Below, in pieces: positions 22,443 through 31,285 of a stretch of DNA of 64,000 nucleotides; position 1 is the first letter of the stretch, and every line of letters begins with the position of its first letter. Source of the DNA: Methylohalobius crimeensis 10Ki (GTDB lineage Bacteria > Pseudomonadota > Gammaproteobacteria > Methylococcales > Methylothermaceae); NCBI RefSeq assembly GCF_000421465.1, contig NZ_ATXB01000001.1, forward strand, positions 1,674,001 through 1,738,000, given 5' to 3'. Made by a program: the position numbers and the translations under genes. The notes under the pieces were generated by a model. That model saw only the letters and a program-made list of their open reading frames with translations, had not been told where the DNA came from and did not search any database.

Positions 22443-23714
22443 CTACATAAGCGCCGAAAAAGGCCAGACCGTGACCGTTTCGCCAGCTTCCACCCGCGCC
22501 CGTTCGTGCTCCAGCACGATAAAGCAATTAGCCAGGCTCATGGAGCTGAGGATTCCCGAACCTTGCTGACCCGTGGTTTCGACTTGCCAGCGGCCTTCCG
22601 CGTCGACGCTCAAGATGCCGCGCTGGAATTCGGTCCGGCCGGGTTTTTTGCGAAGCGCTTCCACGGTGCGTGCGGGAAAAGCGGGGATCAACGGCGGGGA
22701 ATCGGTGCCGGCCATATGATACAGCGCCGGTAAAACGAACCGATAATAAGTCACCATCACCGCCACCGGGTTGCCCGGCAAACCGAAGAAAGCGGAATTG
22801 CCCGGTTGGCCGAAGGCGAGGGGGCGCCCCGGTTTGATCGCCACTTTCCAAAAGTCGATTGTCCCCAGTTCCGCGAGAACTTTTTGGGTGTAATCGGCCT
22901 CACCCACCGAGACGCCGCCGGAACTGATGATCACGTCGCTGCGATCGATTGCATCCTCAAAGGCTTGGCGGAGAAGGGATGGATCATCCGGAACGATGCC
23001 GTAATCGAGAATTTCCACCGGCAGTTTTCGCAAAACGGCCATGAGCGAGAAACGGTTGCTGTCGTAAAGTTTTCCCGGCTTGCGAGGGACGCCTTGAGGG
23101 AGGATTTCGTCTCCCGTGGAAAGGACCGCTATTTTGAGTTTGCGTTTGACTTTGATTTCGATGATGCCCAGGGAGGCGATCAACCCCAAGTCGGCAGGCG
23201 TCAGCAATCTCCCCGGTTTCAGGACGGTTTCTCCTTGGCGAATATCTTCGCCGGCCCGGCGCACATTTTCACCGGCATGGTGACGGTCTCCCACCAATAT
23301 TCGATTTCCCTCTAGAGCTTTCACGTGCTCTTGCATTAAGATCGTATCCGTTTCGTCGGGAAGGGGGGCGCCGGTCATAATGGCCACGGACTGATCGGGG
23401 GCGATGTCGTCGGAAAAAGGGTGGCCCGCCAGCGCTTCTCCGATGACTTGGAAGACGGCCGTTTGGCCGGATGGCGGCAAATCCCGGCTTCGAATGGCGA
23501 AACCGTCCACCGCGGCGTTGGTATGAAGGGGGACGTCGAAGGAAGACACCAACGGTTCGGCCAAGACGCGATTCAAAGCAATATCCAAAGAAACGGTTTC
23601 ACAGCCCTTGACCGGTCGGAGGCGGTCGAGAATGCGATTGAGCGCGGTCGTGACCGAAATCGTTCGGGGGTCGAAGAAATCCGTGCAATTGGGTTGGGAT
23701 GGGAGCGTCGACAT
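22443..23714 (-). CDS. moeA: Molybdopterin molybdenumtransferase MoeA
   Basis: MoeA inserts molybdenum into adenylylated molybdopterin, the last step of molybdenum cofactor synthesis. The 423 residues carry the family segments LHTNAAVDGFAIRS, AIMTGAPLPDETDTILMQEH, VGDRHHAGENVRRAGEDI, VLSTGDEI, DVIISSGGVSVGEADYT, IKPGRPLAFG and FGLPGNPVAVMVTYY. I took the ATG at 23714 (MSTLPSQPN). The frame also opens from a TTG at 23735, and neither start has a clear ribosome site. Likely users are molybdoenzymes such as formate dehydrogenase, none of which is in the window. Confidence 0.95.
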   Translation of the reverse strand: MSTLPSQPNCTDFFDPRTISVTTALNRILDRLRPVKGCETVSLDIALNRVLAEPLVSSFDVPLHTNAAVDGFAIRSRDLPPSGQTAVFQVIGEALAGHPFSDDIAPDQSVAIMTGAPLPDETDTILMQEHVKALEGNRILVGDRHHAGENVRRAGEDIRQGETVLKPGRLLTPADLGLIASLGIIEIKVKRKLKIAVLSTGDEILPQGVPRKPGKLYDSNRFSLMAVLRKLPVEILDYGIVPDDPSLLRQAFEDAIDRSDVIISSGGVSVGEADYTQKVLAELGTIDFWKVAIKPGRPLAFGQPGNSAFFGLPGNPVAVMVTYYRFVLPALYHMAGTDSPPLIPAFPARTVEALRKKPGRTEFQRGILSVDAEGRWQVETTGQQGSGILSSMSLANCFIVLEHERARVEAGETVTVWPFSALM

Positions 23715-23873
23715 GAATTTCAATGTATGATGCAAGATGATTCTATTTTACGATTGTCAACTATTTTTACAATTTACGCGGCGCCATCGGACCCCCGCAG
23801 TTGAAATTTTGTAACTGTTTGTCAGTGCTATGGTTTTTATTTTTGGCGCGGAGATTGCTTGAAGATTTGCGCT

Positions 23874-24578
23874 ATGAATAAAAATAAATCAGATCGTACA
23901 GCAGCAGTTAAACCGGAAACGTATGATCCGGTAGCCTCGGGGTTGCCTGAAAGGCGCAAAACCGCTCGCCGGCGGACCAACGGTGTCAGGCATTACCACC
24001 ATCATCGCTACAAAGGTTTGATTTACGGTTTGGGGGCGGTGTCCGGCGTACTTTTTTTGCTGCTCTTGTTCACCGCGATTCAACTCAGCATGTACGCGAA
24101 AGAAGTCAACGATCAGACGATGATTCTGAACAGTCAGGAACGGGAATTGGTCCAACTGCGTCCGCAAATCCAGCAGCTCGAGGATGAGCTCTCCGAATTG
24201 GTCCAGGGCCGATTGCCGGGGCTTTATCCCCTCGAGTTCGACAAGGTGATTTCGGTCGAGAAGAAGTACGTCCGAAACATTATTTTTACCCTGATTGGCA
24301 AGGAATCGGATCGGAGTTACGAGTACAAAGTCAGCGTAAAAAACGAACAATTGACCGCCGTTCATCCCATTATTAAAGTCCTTTTTTTCGATCAATTGGG
24401 GATTCAAGTGGCCAGTTCCGTGATCGGTTTGGATGAAGAGGGGGTGCCCACCCTGGATGTCCTGGAGCGCGGTGAAGTGCGTTCCTATACCAATGTGATC
24501 GATCTGCCCGAAGGTAAAAAGGCGAAATATTTCATCGTTGAGACCGATGTCCCGGAATATCAGAAGATCGCCAAATAA
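23874..24578 (+). CDS. Membrane-anchored coiled-coil protein of unknown function
   Basis: 234 residues, not recognised as a named family. What can be seen is a basic, His-rich cytoplasmic stretch (GVRHYHHHRYKG), one membrane helix (about 48-70: LGAVSGVLFLLLLFTAI), a predicted coiled coil (about 78-115: NSQERELVQLRPQIQQLEDELSEL, read in parts), and a C-terminal periplasmic beta-rich domain (about 130-234), where VSVKNEQLTAVHPIIKVLFFD and RGEVRSYTNVIDLPE recall FxLYD/DUF3426-like modules. It is divergent from moeA and convergent with the YheT-type gene, sharing 47 bp. The GTG/ATG choice is uncertain: I used ATG 23874, but the frame opens at a TTG at 23859. Confidence 0.7.
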   Translation: MNKNKSDRTAAVKPETYDPVASGLPERRKTARRRTNGVRHYHHHRYKGLIYGLGAVSGVLFLLLLFTAIQLSMYAKEVNDQTMILNSQERELVQLRPQIQQLEDELSELVQGRLPGLYPLEFDKVISVEKKYVRNIIFTLIGKESDRSYEYKVSVKNEQLTAVHPIIKVLFFDQLGIQVASSVIGLDEEGVPTLDVLERGEVRSYTNVIDLPEGKKAKYFIVETDVPEYQKIAK

Positions 24579-25563
24579 ATTGGGTTGCGAGAAACTCGGG
24601 GATGCGTCGTTCCAACCAGTATTTCGCTTTGCCCGGTAACGGGCCTTCGACAAACCCCACATGGCCACCCCTGGGCGTAATTTCCAATAATACCGATGGG
24701 GCGGTTTCCTCCGCCGTGGGAATGACTTCCGGGGTTGTGAAAGGATCGTCACGTGCCTGGATGATTAGCGTCGGAATTTCGATGTGCGGTAAAAATTGTC
24801 GGGAACTGCATTTCGCATAATAATCATGCACATCATGGAAGGGATATAGTTGGGCAATCACCCGGTCGTCGTATTTCCAGAATGAGCGGATGGATTCCAA
24901 ATGCCCCAACGCTTTGAGCTTTTTGGCTTCCGACCGCATTTGCAAGCGTTCCAAATAAGAAATCTTGGCTCGAAGGTATCGCTTGAGTTCCGATAACAAA
25001 TGATTGCGGTAAATGCGGGCCAACCCTCGGTCCATGGCCGTGGCGCACTTATCCAATAAGAGCGGGACGGAAACCGCGCAGGCGGCGAATAAATCAAGTT
25101 CCGCGCCATGTTCTCCCAACCACTTCAAAAGCACGTTGCCGCCCAGCGAATAGCCCACCACAGCCAATGGTGTTTCCGGCTCGCGTTGACGGATCATTCG
25201 ATAAACCAAATTCAAATCGCCCGTCTCGCCGGAATGATAACAAAGGGCGGTACGGTTGGGCGTTCGGCCGCAGCCGCGGAAATTCAATACCACACTGCGC
25301 CAACCCTGCTTGTGCAGAGCCCATTGCAGCCCTTTGACATAATGAGAGTCGGCGCTTCCGGTCAATCCATGGAGAATCAACACCAAGGGACCTCGATCCC
25401 CGCACCACTCCAGCTCCAATACATCCCTGTCCGGAGTGGAATAGATCTCATGCCTGCGGGGTGGCGCATCAATGCGTCGTAGCAAAAACGGCCAAAGGGT
25501 TTGGCAGTGGGGGGAGGGTAGCCACCATGCCGGCTTGAAGGAAGAAGGAATGTAAGCGCCCAT
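24532..25563 (-). CDS. YheT-family alpha/beta hydrolase
   Basis: 343 residues of the YheT/AB-hydrolase_4 family. Family features are the N-terminal PSSFKPAWWLPSPHCQTLWP, the oxyanion segment LILHGLTGSADSHYVKGLQ, NFRGCGRTPN, the nucleophile elbow VVGYSLGGNVLLKWLGEHG (Ser in GYSLG) and the C-terminal RGGHVGFVEG with the catalytic His. Some relatives are described as esterases, but physiological substrates are unknown. ATG at 25563. The 3' end overlaps the unknown membrane protein gene by 47 bp. Confidence 0.92.
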   Translation of the reverse strand: MGAYIPSSFKPAWWLPSPHCQTLWPFLLRRIDAPPRRHEIYSTPDRDVLELEWCGDRGPLVLILHGLTGSADSHYVKGLQWALHKQGWRSVVLNFRGCGRTPNRTALCYHSGETGDLNLVYRMIRQREPETPLAVVGYSLGGNVLLKWLGEHGAELDLFAACAVSVPLLLDKCATAMDRGLARIYRNHLLSELKRYLRAKISYLERLQMRSEAKKLKALGHLESIRSFWKYDDRVIAQLYPFHDVHDYYAKCSSRQFLPHIEIPTLIIQARDDPFTTPEVIPTAEETAPSVLLEITPRGGHVGFVEGPLPGKAKYWLERRIPEFLATQFIWRSSDIPGHRSQR

Positions 25564-25621
25564 AACTGCGGGGTTAATTTGAACTGAAGTCCAAACAGTA
25601 TATAATTACTTGGCTACTTTA

Positions 25622-25698
25622 CGGGGCATAGCGCAGTCTGGTAGCGCGCCTGCTTTGGGAGCAGGATGTCGGGGGTTCAAATCCCTCTGCCCCGACCA
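25622..25698 (+). tRNA. tRNA-Pro (anticodon TGG)
   Basis: A 77-base cloverleaf with CGGGGCA/TGCCCCG acceptor stem, D-arm GCGCAGTCTGGTAGCGC, anticodon stem CCTGC/GCAGG around TTTGGGA (anticodon TGG), T-arm GGGGGTTCAAATCCCTC and an encoded CCA end. Confidence 0.97.
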
Positions 25699-25704
25699 TT
25701 TCCC

Positions 25705-25781
25705 GCGCCTGTAGCTCAACCGGATAGAGCATCGGCCTTCTAAGCCGAGGGTTGCAGGTTCAAGTCCTGCCAGGCGCGCCA
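25705..25781 (+). tRNA. tRNA-Arg (anticodon TCT)
   Basis: A 77-base cloverleaf with GCGCCTG/CAGGCGC acceptor stem, D-arm GCTCAACCGGATAGAGC, anticodon stem TCGGC/GCCGA around CTTCTAA (anticodon TCT), T-arm GCAGGTTCAAGTCCTGC and encoded CCA. It lies 6 bases after tRNA-Pro, so the two are co-transcribed. It sits at the left border of a region with foreign character. Confidence 0.97.
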
Positions 25782-25873
25782 ATTAGATCAAAGGGTTAGA
25801 TGAAGTTTCCCGATCAACCATTCTTGCCTTGAGACGCCATGTAAGCGCTGTGTAAGCAGATTGGCAGAAACAC

Positions 25874-26056
25874 ATGTCCCACCAGTACATCATCGACGAA
25901 ACCGGCAATCGCGTCTCCGTGGTCCTTCCCCTAGATGAATACCAAGAGTTGCTCGATGACCTGGAGGATTTGGCTGCGGCCGATGAACGTCGCGACGAAG
26001 AAACGGTCGATCACGCCGAAGTCGTAGCCAGGCTCAAAGCCGATGGCCGCCTATAG
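25874..26056 (+). CDS. Phd/YefM- or RelB-type antitoxin
   Basis: A 60-residue acidic protein. A short beta-rich N terminus (YIIDETGNRVSVVLPLDEYQELL) like the DNA-binding part of Phd/YefM-type antitoxins precedes a charged tail (DLAAADERRDEETVDHAEVV) that would wrap the toxin. Its 3' end overlaps the RelE-like toxin frame by 14 bases, the usual arrangement. No clear Shine-Dalgarno sequence is seen. Whether it is functional depends on the damaged partner. Confidence 0.75.
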   Translation: MSHQYIIDETGNRVSVVLPLDEYQELLDDLEDLAAADERRDEETVDHAEVVARLKADGRL

Positions 26057-26273
26057 GCTGATTTGGAAGCGATCCGCCGAACGGGAATTACGTGAACTGC
26101 CAAAAGTCGCCATAGCCCGATTAGTGGCTCTGGCCGAATTACTCACCGATAACCCATACTCGCCTGGAACCAGAAAGCTCATGGGAACCGATCACACTTA
26201 CCGCGTGCGGACCGGGAATTACCGGCTTGTGTATTCCATGGAAAACAAGCTATGTCAAAAAACTGCTGGATGA
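26043..26273 (+). pseudogene. RelE/ParE-type toxin, C-terminally truncated
   Basis: 76 residues that follow the RelE family up to GNYRLVYSMENK: AAYRLIWKRSAERELRELPK at the start and PYSPGTRKLMGTDHTYRVRTGNYRLVYS at the end. The conserved last strand and helix (normally an IVRVGHRxxVYR-like segment with catalytic residues) are missing. Instead the frame runs into LCQKTAG and stops. Another frame across the junction reads YVKKLLDDSGDLD, which looks like the tail of an unrelated gene, so a deletion probably fused the toxin to foreign sequence. Probably inactive. Confidence 0.65.
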
Positions 26274-26438
26274 CAGCGGCGACTTGGACTAGCGGGAGCA
26301 TTTGAACAGAAACTTACGGTTTTCGACAAAATCGGCCACTGACAATGATTCATTTGAAATAGGACGACCATCAGATTATGGACCATTTCGGTCTTTCGGT
26401 GGATAACCTTTAAATCATCGTAGTGCGAATATTATAGA

Positions 26439-26475
26439 TTGACAATAGGGTATATATGTGGATATATTCGAATAT
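26439..26475 (+). promoter_or_regulatory. arsR promoter with overlapping ArsR operator
   Basis: TTGACA at 26439-26444 and TATATT at 26463-26468, 18 bases apart, form a sigma-70 promoter 31 bases before arsR. The perfect palindrome ATATTCGAATAT at 26464-26475 overlaps the -10 box, where a bound ArsR repressor would block polymerase. The same 12-mer recurs between arsR and arsI. Confidence 0.75.
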
Positions 26476-26499
26476 CCGTATATTAATAAATAAGTTACC

Positions 26500-26850
26500 A
26501 TGCTGTCACTGGTACAATTTTTTAAATGTCTTTCCGACGATACGCGTCTGCGCTGCGTGACGTTGCTGCATCAGGAAGGTAAGTTATGCGTCTGCGAGTT
26601 GACGACGGCGCTGGCTCTGTCGCAGCCGAAAATCTCGCGGCACTTGGCCTTGTTGCGTCAATCCAGTCTGTTGCTCGACAGCCGCGAAGGGCAGTGGGTT
26701 TATTACCGGATCAACCCGAATTTGCCATGGTGGGCCTATCCGCTGCTCGATGATGCATTGAAGGCGGTGCAAGCGAGTGAATCCTTCGGAAACGATCTGG
26801 ATCGCCTGAGGCAAATGGATTGCCGTCCGGACATGGCGGTTTGCGGCTAA
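26500..26850 (+). CDS. arsR: ArsR-family arsenic-responsive repressor
   Basis: 116-residue winged-helix repressor of the SmtB/ArsR family. The helix-turn-helix segment is LALSQPKISRHLALLRQSSLL and the wing is REGQWVYYRINP. The metalloid site is the CxC pair in KLCVCELTTAL at the start of the DNA-recognition region, as in E. coli ArsR; the third Cys of that protein (here Thr) is missing, and a further Cys pair near the C terminus could stand in. It should release the ars promoter on binding As(III). First gene of the arsenic island. Confidence 0.93.
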   Translation: MLSLVQFFKCLSDDTRLRCVTLLHQEGKLCVCELTTALALSQPKISRHLALLRQSSLLLDSREGQWVYYRINPNLPWWAYPLLDDALKAVQASESFGNDLDRLRQMDCRPDMAVCG

Positions 26851-26872
26851 AAATTTTGTTCATTATATATGC

Positions 26873-26884
26873 ATATTCGAATAT
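26873..26884. promoter_or_regulatory. Second ArsR operator, between arsR and arsI
   Basis: The palindrome ATATTCGAATAT is repeated exactly here, 26 bases before the arsI start. Two identical operators suggest a second ArsR-controlled start, or extra repression, for the resistance genes downstream of arsR. Confidence 0.6.
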
Positions 26885-26909
26885 CAATTTATCAAAATGA
26901 GGATTTGCA

Positions 26910-27401
26910 ATGAAAAGGTTACATATTCACCTGTCGGTCGATGATCTGGAAAAAAACATCGCGTTTTACAGCACGCTATTCGGCAGTGAGCCGGCCGTGC
27001 GGCACGAGGATTATGCAAAATGGTTGCTCGACGATCCGCGCGTCAATTTCGCGATTTCGAACCGCAGCCAACAACTCGGTCTCGATCATCTAGGCATACA
27101 AGCAGAGAACGAGCAGGAACTCGCGGCGATCAAGCGGCAGCTCGACGCGACGCAAGCGCCGATCGAGGCTCAGGAAGGCGCGGCCTGCTGCTATGCACGA
27201 TCCGACAAATACTGGGTCACCGACCCGCAAGGCATTGCTTGGGAATCCTTTCATTCCTTGAGAGAGATTCCGACTTTCAACGACGCGAAAGCCGCCTCCG
27301 ACGGCGAAAATCCATTCGTGTGCCGCCCGGCTGAAAAGTCGTCGTCGAGCTGTTGCCCCAATCCTACGACTGAAAATATCGAATCATCTTGTTGTGGCTA
27401 G
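26910..27401 (+). CDS. arsI: ArsI/CadI-family VOC protein (organoarsenical C-As lyase type)
   Basis: 163-residue vicinal-oxygen-chelate protein. The first half (LHIHLSVDDLEKNIAFYSTLFG) and DHLGIQAENEQEL supply the VOC metal His/Glu residues; SDKYWVTDPQGIAWESF carries the third. The vicinal Cys pair in AACCYARSD matches the pair that binds trivalent organoarsenicals in ArsI, the Fe(II) dioxygenase that cleaves C-As bonds. The C terminus adds CCPNP and SSCCG Cys clusters, likely metal-binding. CadI-type cadmium-induced relatives share the fold, so the substrate is inferred from ars neighbours. Confidence 0.82.
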   Translation: MKRLHIHLSVDDLEKNIAFYSTLFGSEPAVRHEDYAKWLLDDPRVNFAISNRSQQLGLDHLGIQAENEQELAAIKRQLDATQAPIEAQEGAACCYARSDKYWVTDPQGIAWESFHSLREIPTFNDAKAASDGENPFVCRPAEKSSSSCCPNPTTENIESSCCG

Positions 27402-27444
27402 AGACCAGGCTGTCATTTCCACTTGTCGGCCGGAGGATAAGCCC

Positions 27445-27564
27445 ATGAATGCATTCTGGAAAACCGAGTCCGGCACCTTGCTGGCGGTGTGTTCTGGCGC
27501 CGTGTTGCCGTTGTACGCAGGCATTCTTACAAAATCTAAACTAACCAGGAATTCAGCATGTTGA
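27445..27564 (+). pseudogene. Remnant of an ArsP/DUF318-type permease
   Basis: A 39-codon frame reading FWKTESGTLLAVCSGAVLPLYAGI before diverging. The segment resembles the conserved CSxxVLPLFAGI region of DUF318/ArsP permeases, which in intact proteins is followed by GPAxNxLA-type helices. Those are missing; the frame ends within the start of arsC. It sits where an arsP gene is expected in such islands, so it is probably what a deletion left behind. Too short for certainty. Confidence 0.5.
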
Positions 27565-28037
27565 ATGTATTTGTGATTTGTACCGGCAATTCCTGCCGCA
27601 GCGTCATGGGCGAAGCCCTGTTCAATCATCACGGCCAGGGCCGCATTCGGGCCTTTTCGGCCGGCAGTCATCCGATCGGCCGGATCAACCAGGGCGCGCT
27701 GGCGACTTTGAAACGCCACGGCTTGCCGACCGAAGGCTATCAAAGCCAGTCTTGGGAAGATTTCGAGCATCAGCCGATGGATATCGTGATCACGGTTTGC
27801 GACAGTGCGCACGGCGAAACCTGTCCGGTCTATCTGACCAAGGCGGTGCGGGCGCATTGGGGCGTGTCCGATCCGGGGCATGTCGAAGGCACCGAGGAAG
27901 AAAAAATCGCCGCGTTCGAGCAAACCTTCGCGACGCTGGAATTGCGCGTCAAGACCCTGCTGGAATTGCCGTTGGAAACGATGCCGCGCGATGAATTGAC
28001 CCGGAAACTCAACGAAATCGGCCAATTGACGGCTTGA
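27558..28037 (+). CDS. arsC: Arsenate reductase ArsC, low-molecular-weight phosphatase type
   Basis: 159 residues of the LMW protein-tyrosine-phosphatase-like arsenate reductases. The P-loop CTGNSCRS (CX5R) is near residue 9, and the second redox Cys is in [14 protein letters not shown] near residue 80-90. It reduces As(V) to As(III), using thioredoxin or a similar thiol, for export by Acr3. The ATG at 27558 overlaps the permease remnant. Confidence 0.93.
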   Translation: MLNVFVICTGNSCRSVMGEALFNHHGQGRIRAFSAGSHPIGRINQGALATLKRHGLPTEGYQSQSWEDFEHQPMDIVITVCDSAHGETCPVYLTKAVRAHWGVSDPGHVEGTEEEKIAAFEQTFATLELRVKTLLELPLETMPRDELTRKLNEIGQLTA

Positions 28038-28056
28038 GAGCCGACGAGGAGAGGTT

Positions 28057-29382
<1,326 letters not shown>

Positions 29383-29467
29383 CACCCAATGAAAATGGAT
29401 TTTACAAAATCAAAATCATATTAATTCAAGCGGCGCGCGTTAGCCGCTACGGTCGAGGAGATTAACC

Positions 29468-30328
29468 ATGTTTTCCAAAATTATCGTCGGCACCAGCCTT
29501 AGCGAAACTTCCAGTAAAACCCTGTGTTGCCTGAAAGACCTGCGCCAGGCCGGCGCCACGGAAGCCATTCTGGCCCATGCGATGAATATCCGTGATGTCG
29601 GCAGTTTGTACAGCCAGTTGCGCAAGATGGCCGAACCCATGCTCGAAGAACAAAAGAAAATCCTCGAAGACATGGGCTTCTCGGTCGAGATCGAAGTGCT
29701 GCTGGGCTTTCCGGCTTATGAAATCAACCGGCTCGCTCGCGAGAAGCAGGCTTCGTTGATCGCCGTGCACATGACCAGCGAGTCATTGTTCGACGATACC
29801 TTCGTCGGCGGGGTCGCTTACGAAGTCATTCAACATGCCGAACTACCGGTGCTGGTGATGAAGGCGAAAACGGCTCATGGCCAATGCGAGCTGGTCTGCG
29901 AGGAAGTGCTGACGCATATTATTCATCCGACCGATTTCTCCGACAATGCCGAAAGAGCCTTCGCTTATGTCGAAAAACTGGTCGAAAGCGGCTGCAAAAA
30001 AGTCACATTGTTGCATGTTCAGGAACAAGAGCGGATCGACAAATATTTGAAGGATAGACTCGCTGAATTCAATGCGATCGACCAAGCCCGTATGGAGCGC
30101 TTGAAAGAACGCTTGCTGGCAAAAGGCGCCGAAGAGGTCTTCATCGAAATTCCTTACGGCTCGGCAACCCGGGAACTCTTGCGTGTGGTCGCGGAAAACG
30201 CTTATTCAATGATTGTGATGGGCAGTCAGGGGCGCGGCTTCATCTCCGAAGTCTTTCTCGGCAGCGTCAGCCACAACATCGTTCGCAAGGCGCCGGTGCC
30301 AGTGCTGTTGATACCCGCTGTGCGCTAG
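29468..30328 (+). CDS. Tandem universal stress protein (UspA family)
   Basis: 286 residues, two UspA domains (about 1-135 and 145-286). The second has the ATP-binding signature VMGSQGRGFISEVFLGSVSHNIV; the first has a degenerate one (HMTSESLFDDTFVGGVAYEVI). AGGAGATTAACC precedes the ATG. UspA genes are common passengers of resistance islands; a direct role in arsenic resistance is not shown. Confidence 0.9.
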   Translation: MFSKIIVGTSLSETSSKTLCCLKDLRQAGATEAILAHAMNIRDVGSLYSQLRKMAEPMLEEQKKILEDMGFSVEIEVLLGFPAYEINRLAREKQASLIAVHMTSESLFDDTFVGGVAYEVIQHAELPVLVMKAKTAHGQCELVCEEVLTHIIHPTDFSDNAERAFAYVEKLVESGCKKVTLLHVQEQERIDKYLKDRLAEFNAIDQARMERLKERLLAKGAEEVFIEIPYGSATRELLRVVAENAYSMIVMGSQGRGFISEVFLGSVSHNIVRKAPVPVLLIPAVR

Positions 30329-30400
30329 TTCAAACCCAGACTGACGAGCATGAAGCACACCGAAAAAATCATCCGGGTTTTTCAACACGAAGGAGAAAAA

Positions 30401-31258
30401 ATGATTCGTCAAACCGTGACTAACGTCATGCACAGTGATGACGCAAAAACCAAAGCCGCAATGACCTACAATGCCGCCGCCGATCACTTCGACCATCCGG
30501 TCAGTTCGTTTTGGCACCGCTTTGGCCGGCGAACGGTCGAACGGCTCGATCTACAAGCCGGCGAACGGGTGCTGGATGTTTGCTGCGGCAGCGGCGGTTC
30601 GGCACTACCGGCGGCGAATAAGGTTGGCGTTGACGGCGCCGTAGTGGCGGCCGATCTCGCCGGACGTCTGATCGATCTGGCCAGAGCCAAGGCCGAAGAC
30701 CAGCGCCTGAACAACATCGAATTTCGGGTCGACGACATGCTGGCGTTGGGCTATTCCGATCACAGCTTCGATGCGGTTGTTTGCGTATTCGGCATTTTCT
30801 TCGTGCCGGACATGAGCGAGGCGGTCAGGGAATTATGGCGTATGGTTAAACCGGGTGGCCGGCTGGCTATCACCACCTGGGGACCGAATTTGTTCGAGCC
30901 GGCCAACGGCGCTTTCTGGGAGGCCATTGCAGGCGAACGTCCCGATCTGCATCGAGCCTTCAATCCCTGGGATCGCATCTCGGAACCGGACGGCCTTAGA
31001 CAGATGCTGGCGGAAGCCGGGATACATGAGGTTGACCTCCTGACCGAATCCGGCAAGCATCCTTTGAACGAACCGGAAGATTGGTGGAAGATCGCGATGG
31101 GTAGCGGCTATCGGGGCACGCTGGAGCAACTGGACACGGATGCCTTCCAGCGTGTGCGCCAAGGTAATTTGTCCCGCCTCTTTGAAGAGCGAGTAGCAGA
31201 GATTGAGACCAACGTCATTTATGCGATAGCCACAAAAATTGAGCCTAGGAGCCGGTAA
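30401..31258 (+). CDS. Class I SAM-dependent methyltransferase (UbiE-like)
   Basis: 285 residues. Motif I is VLDVCCGSGGSALPAA, with EFRVDDMLALGYSDHSFDAVVC and LWRMVKPGGRLAITTWG as post-I and III motifs, typical of the Methyltransf_11/UbiE group. I chose ATG 30401 because AAGGAG lies 7 bases upstream; an ATG at 30350 has no such site. Its place at the end of the arsenic island invites thought of an ArsM-like role, but the spaced Cys residues of ArsM are not evident, so substrate is unknown. Confidence 0.85.
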   Translation: MIRQTVTNVMHSDDAKTKAAMTYNAAADHFDHPVSSFWHRFGRRTVERLDLQAGERVLDVCCGSGGSALPAANKVGVDGAVVAADLAGRLIDLARAKAEDQRLNNIEFRVDDMLALGYSDHSFDAVVCVFGIFFVPDMSEAVRELWRMVKPGGRLAITTWGPNLFEPANGAFWEAIAGERPDLHRAFNPWDRISEPDGLRQMLAEAGIHEVDLLTESGKHPLNEPEDWWKIAMGSGYRGTLEQLDTDAFQRVRQGNLSRLFEERVAEIETNVIYAIATKIEPRSR

Positions 31259-31285
31259 ACAGGTTCTAAGCCGGCGAATAGGCGA

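Noticed and set aside
30401-31258. Arsenite methyltransferase ArsM
   Set aside because: Only general methyltransferase motifs are seen; the spaced Cys residues typical of ArsM are not evident.
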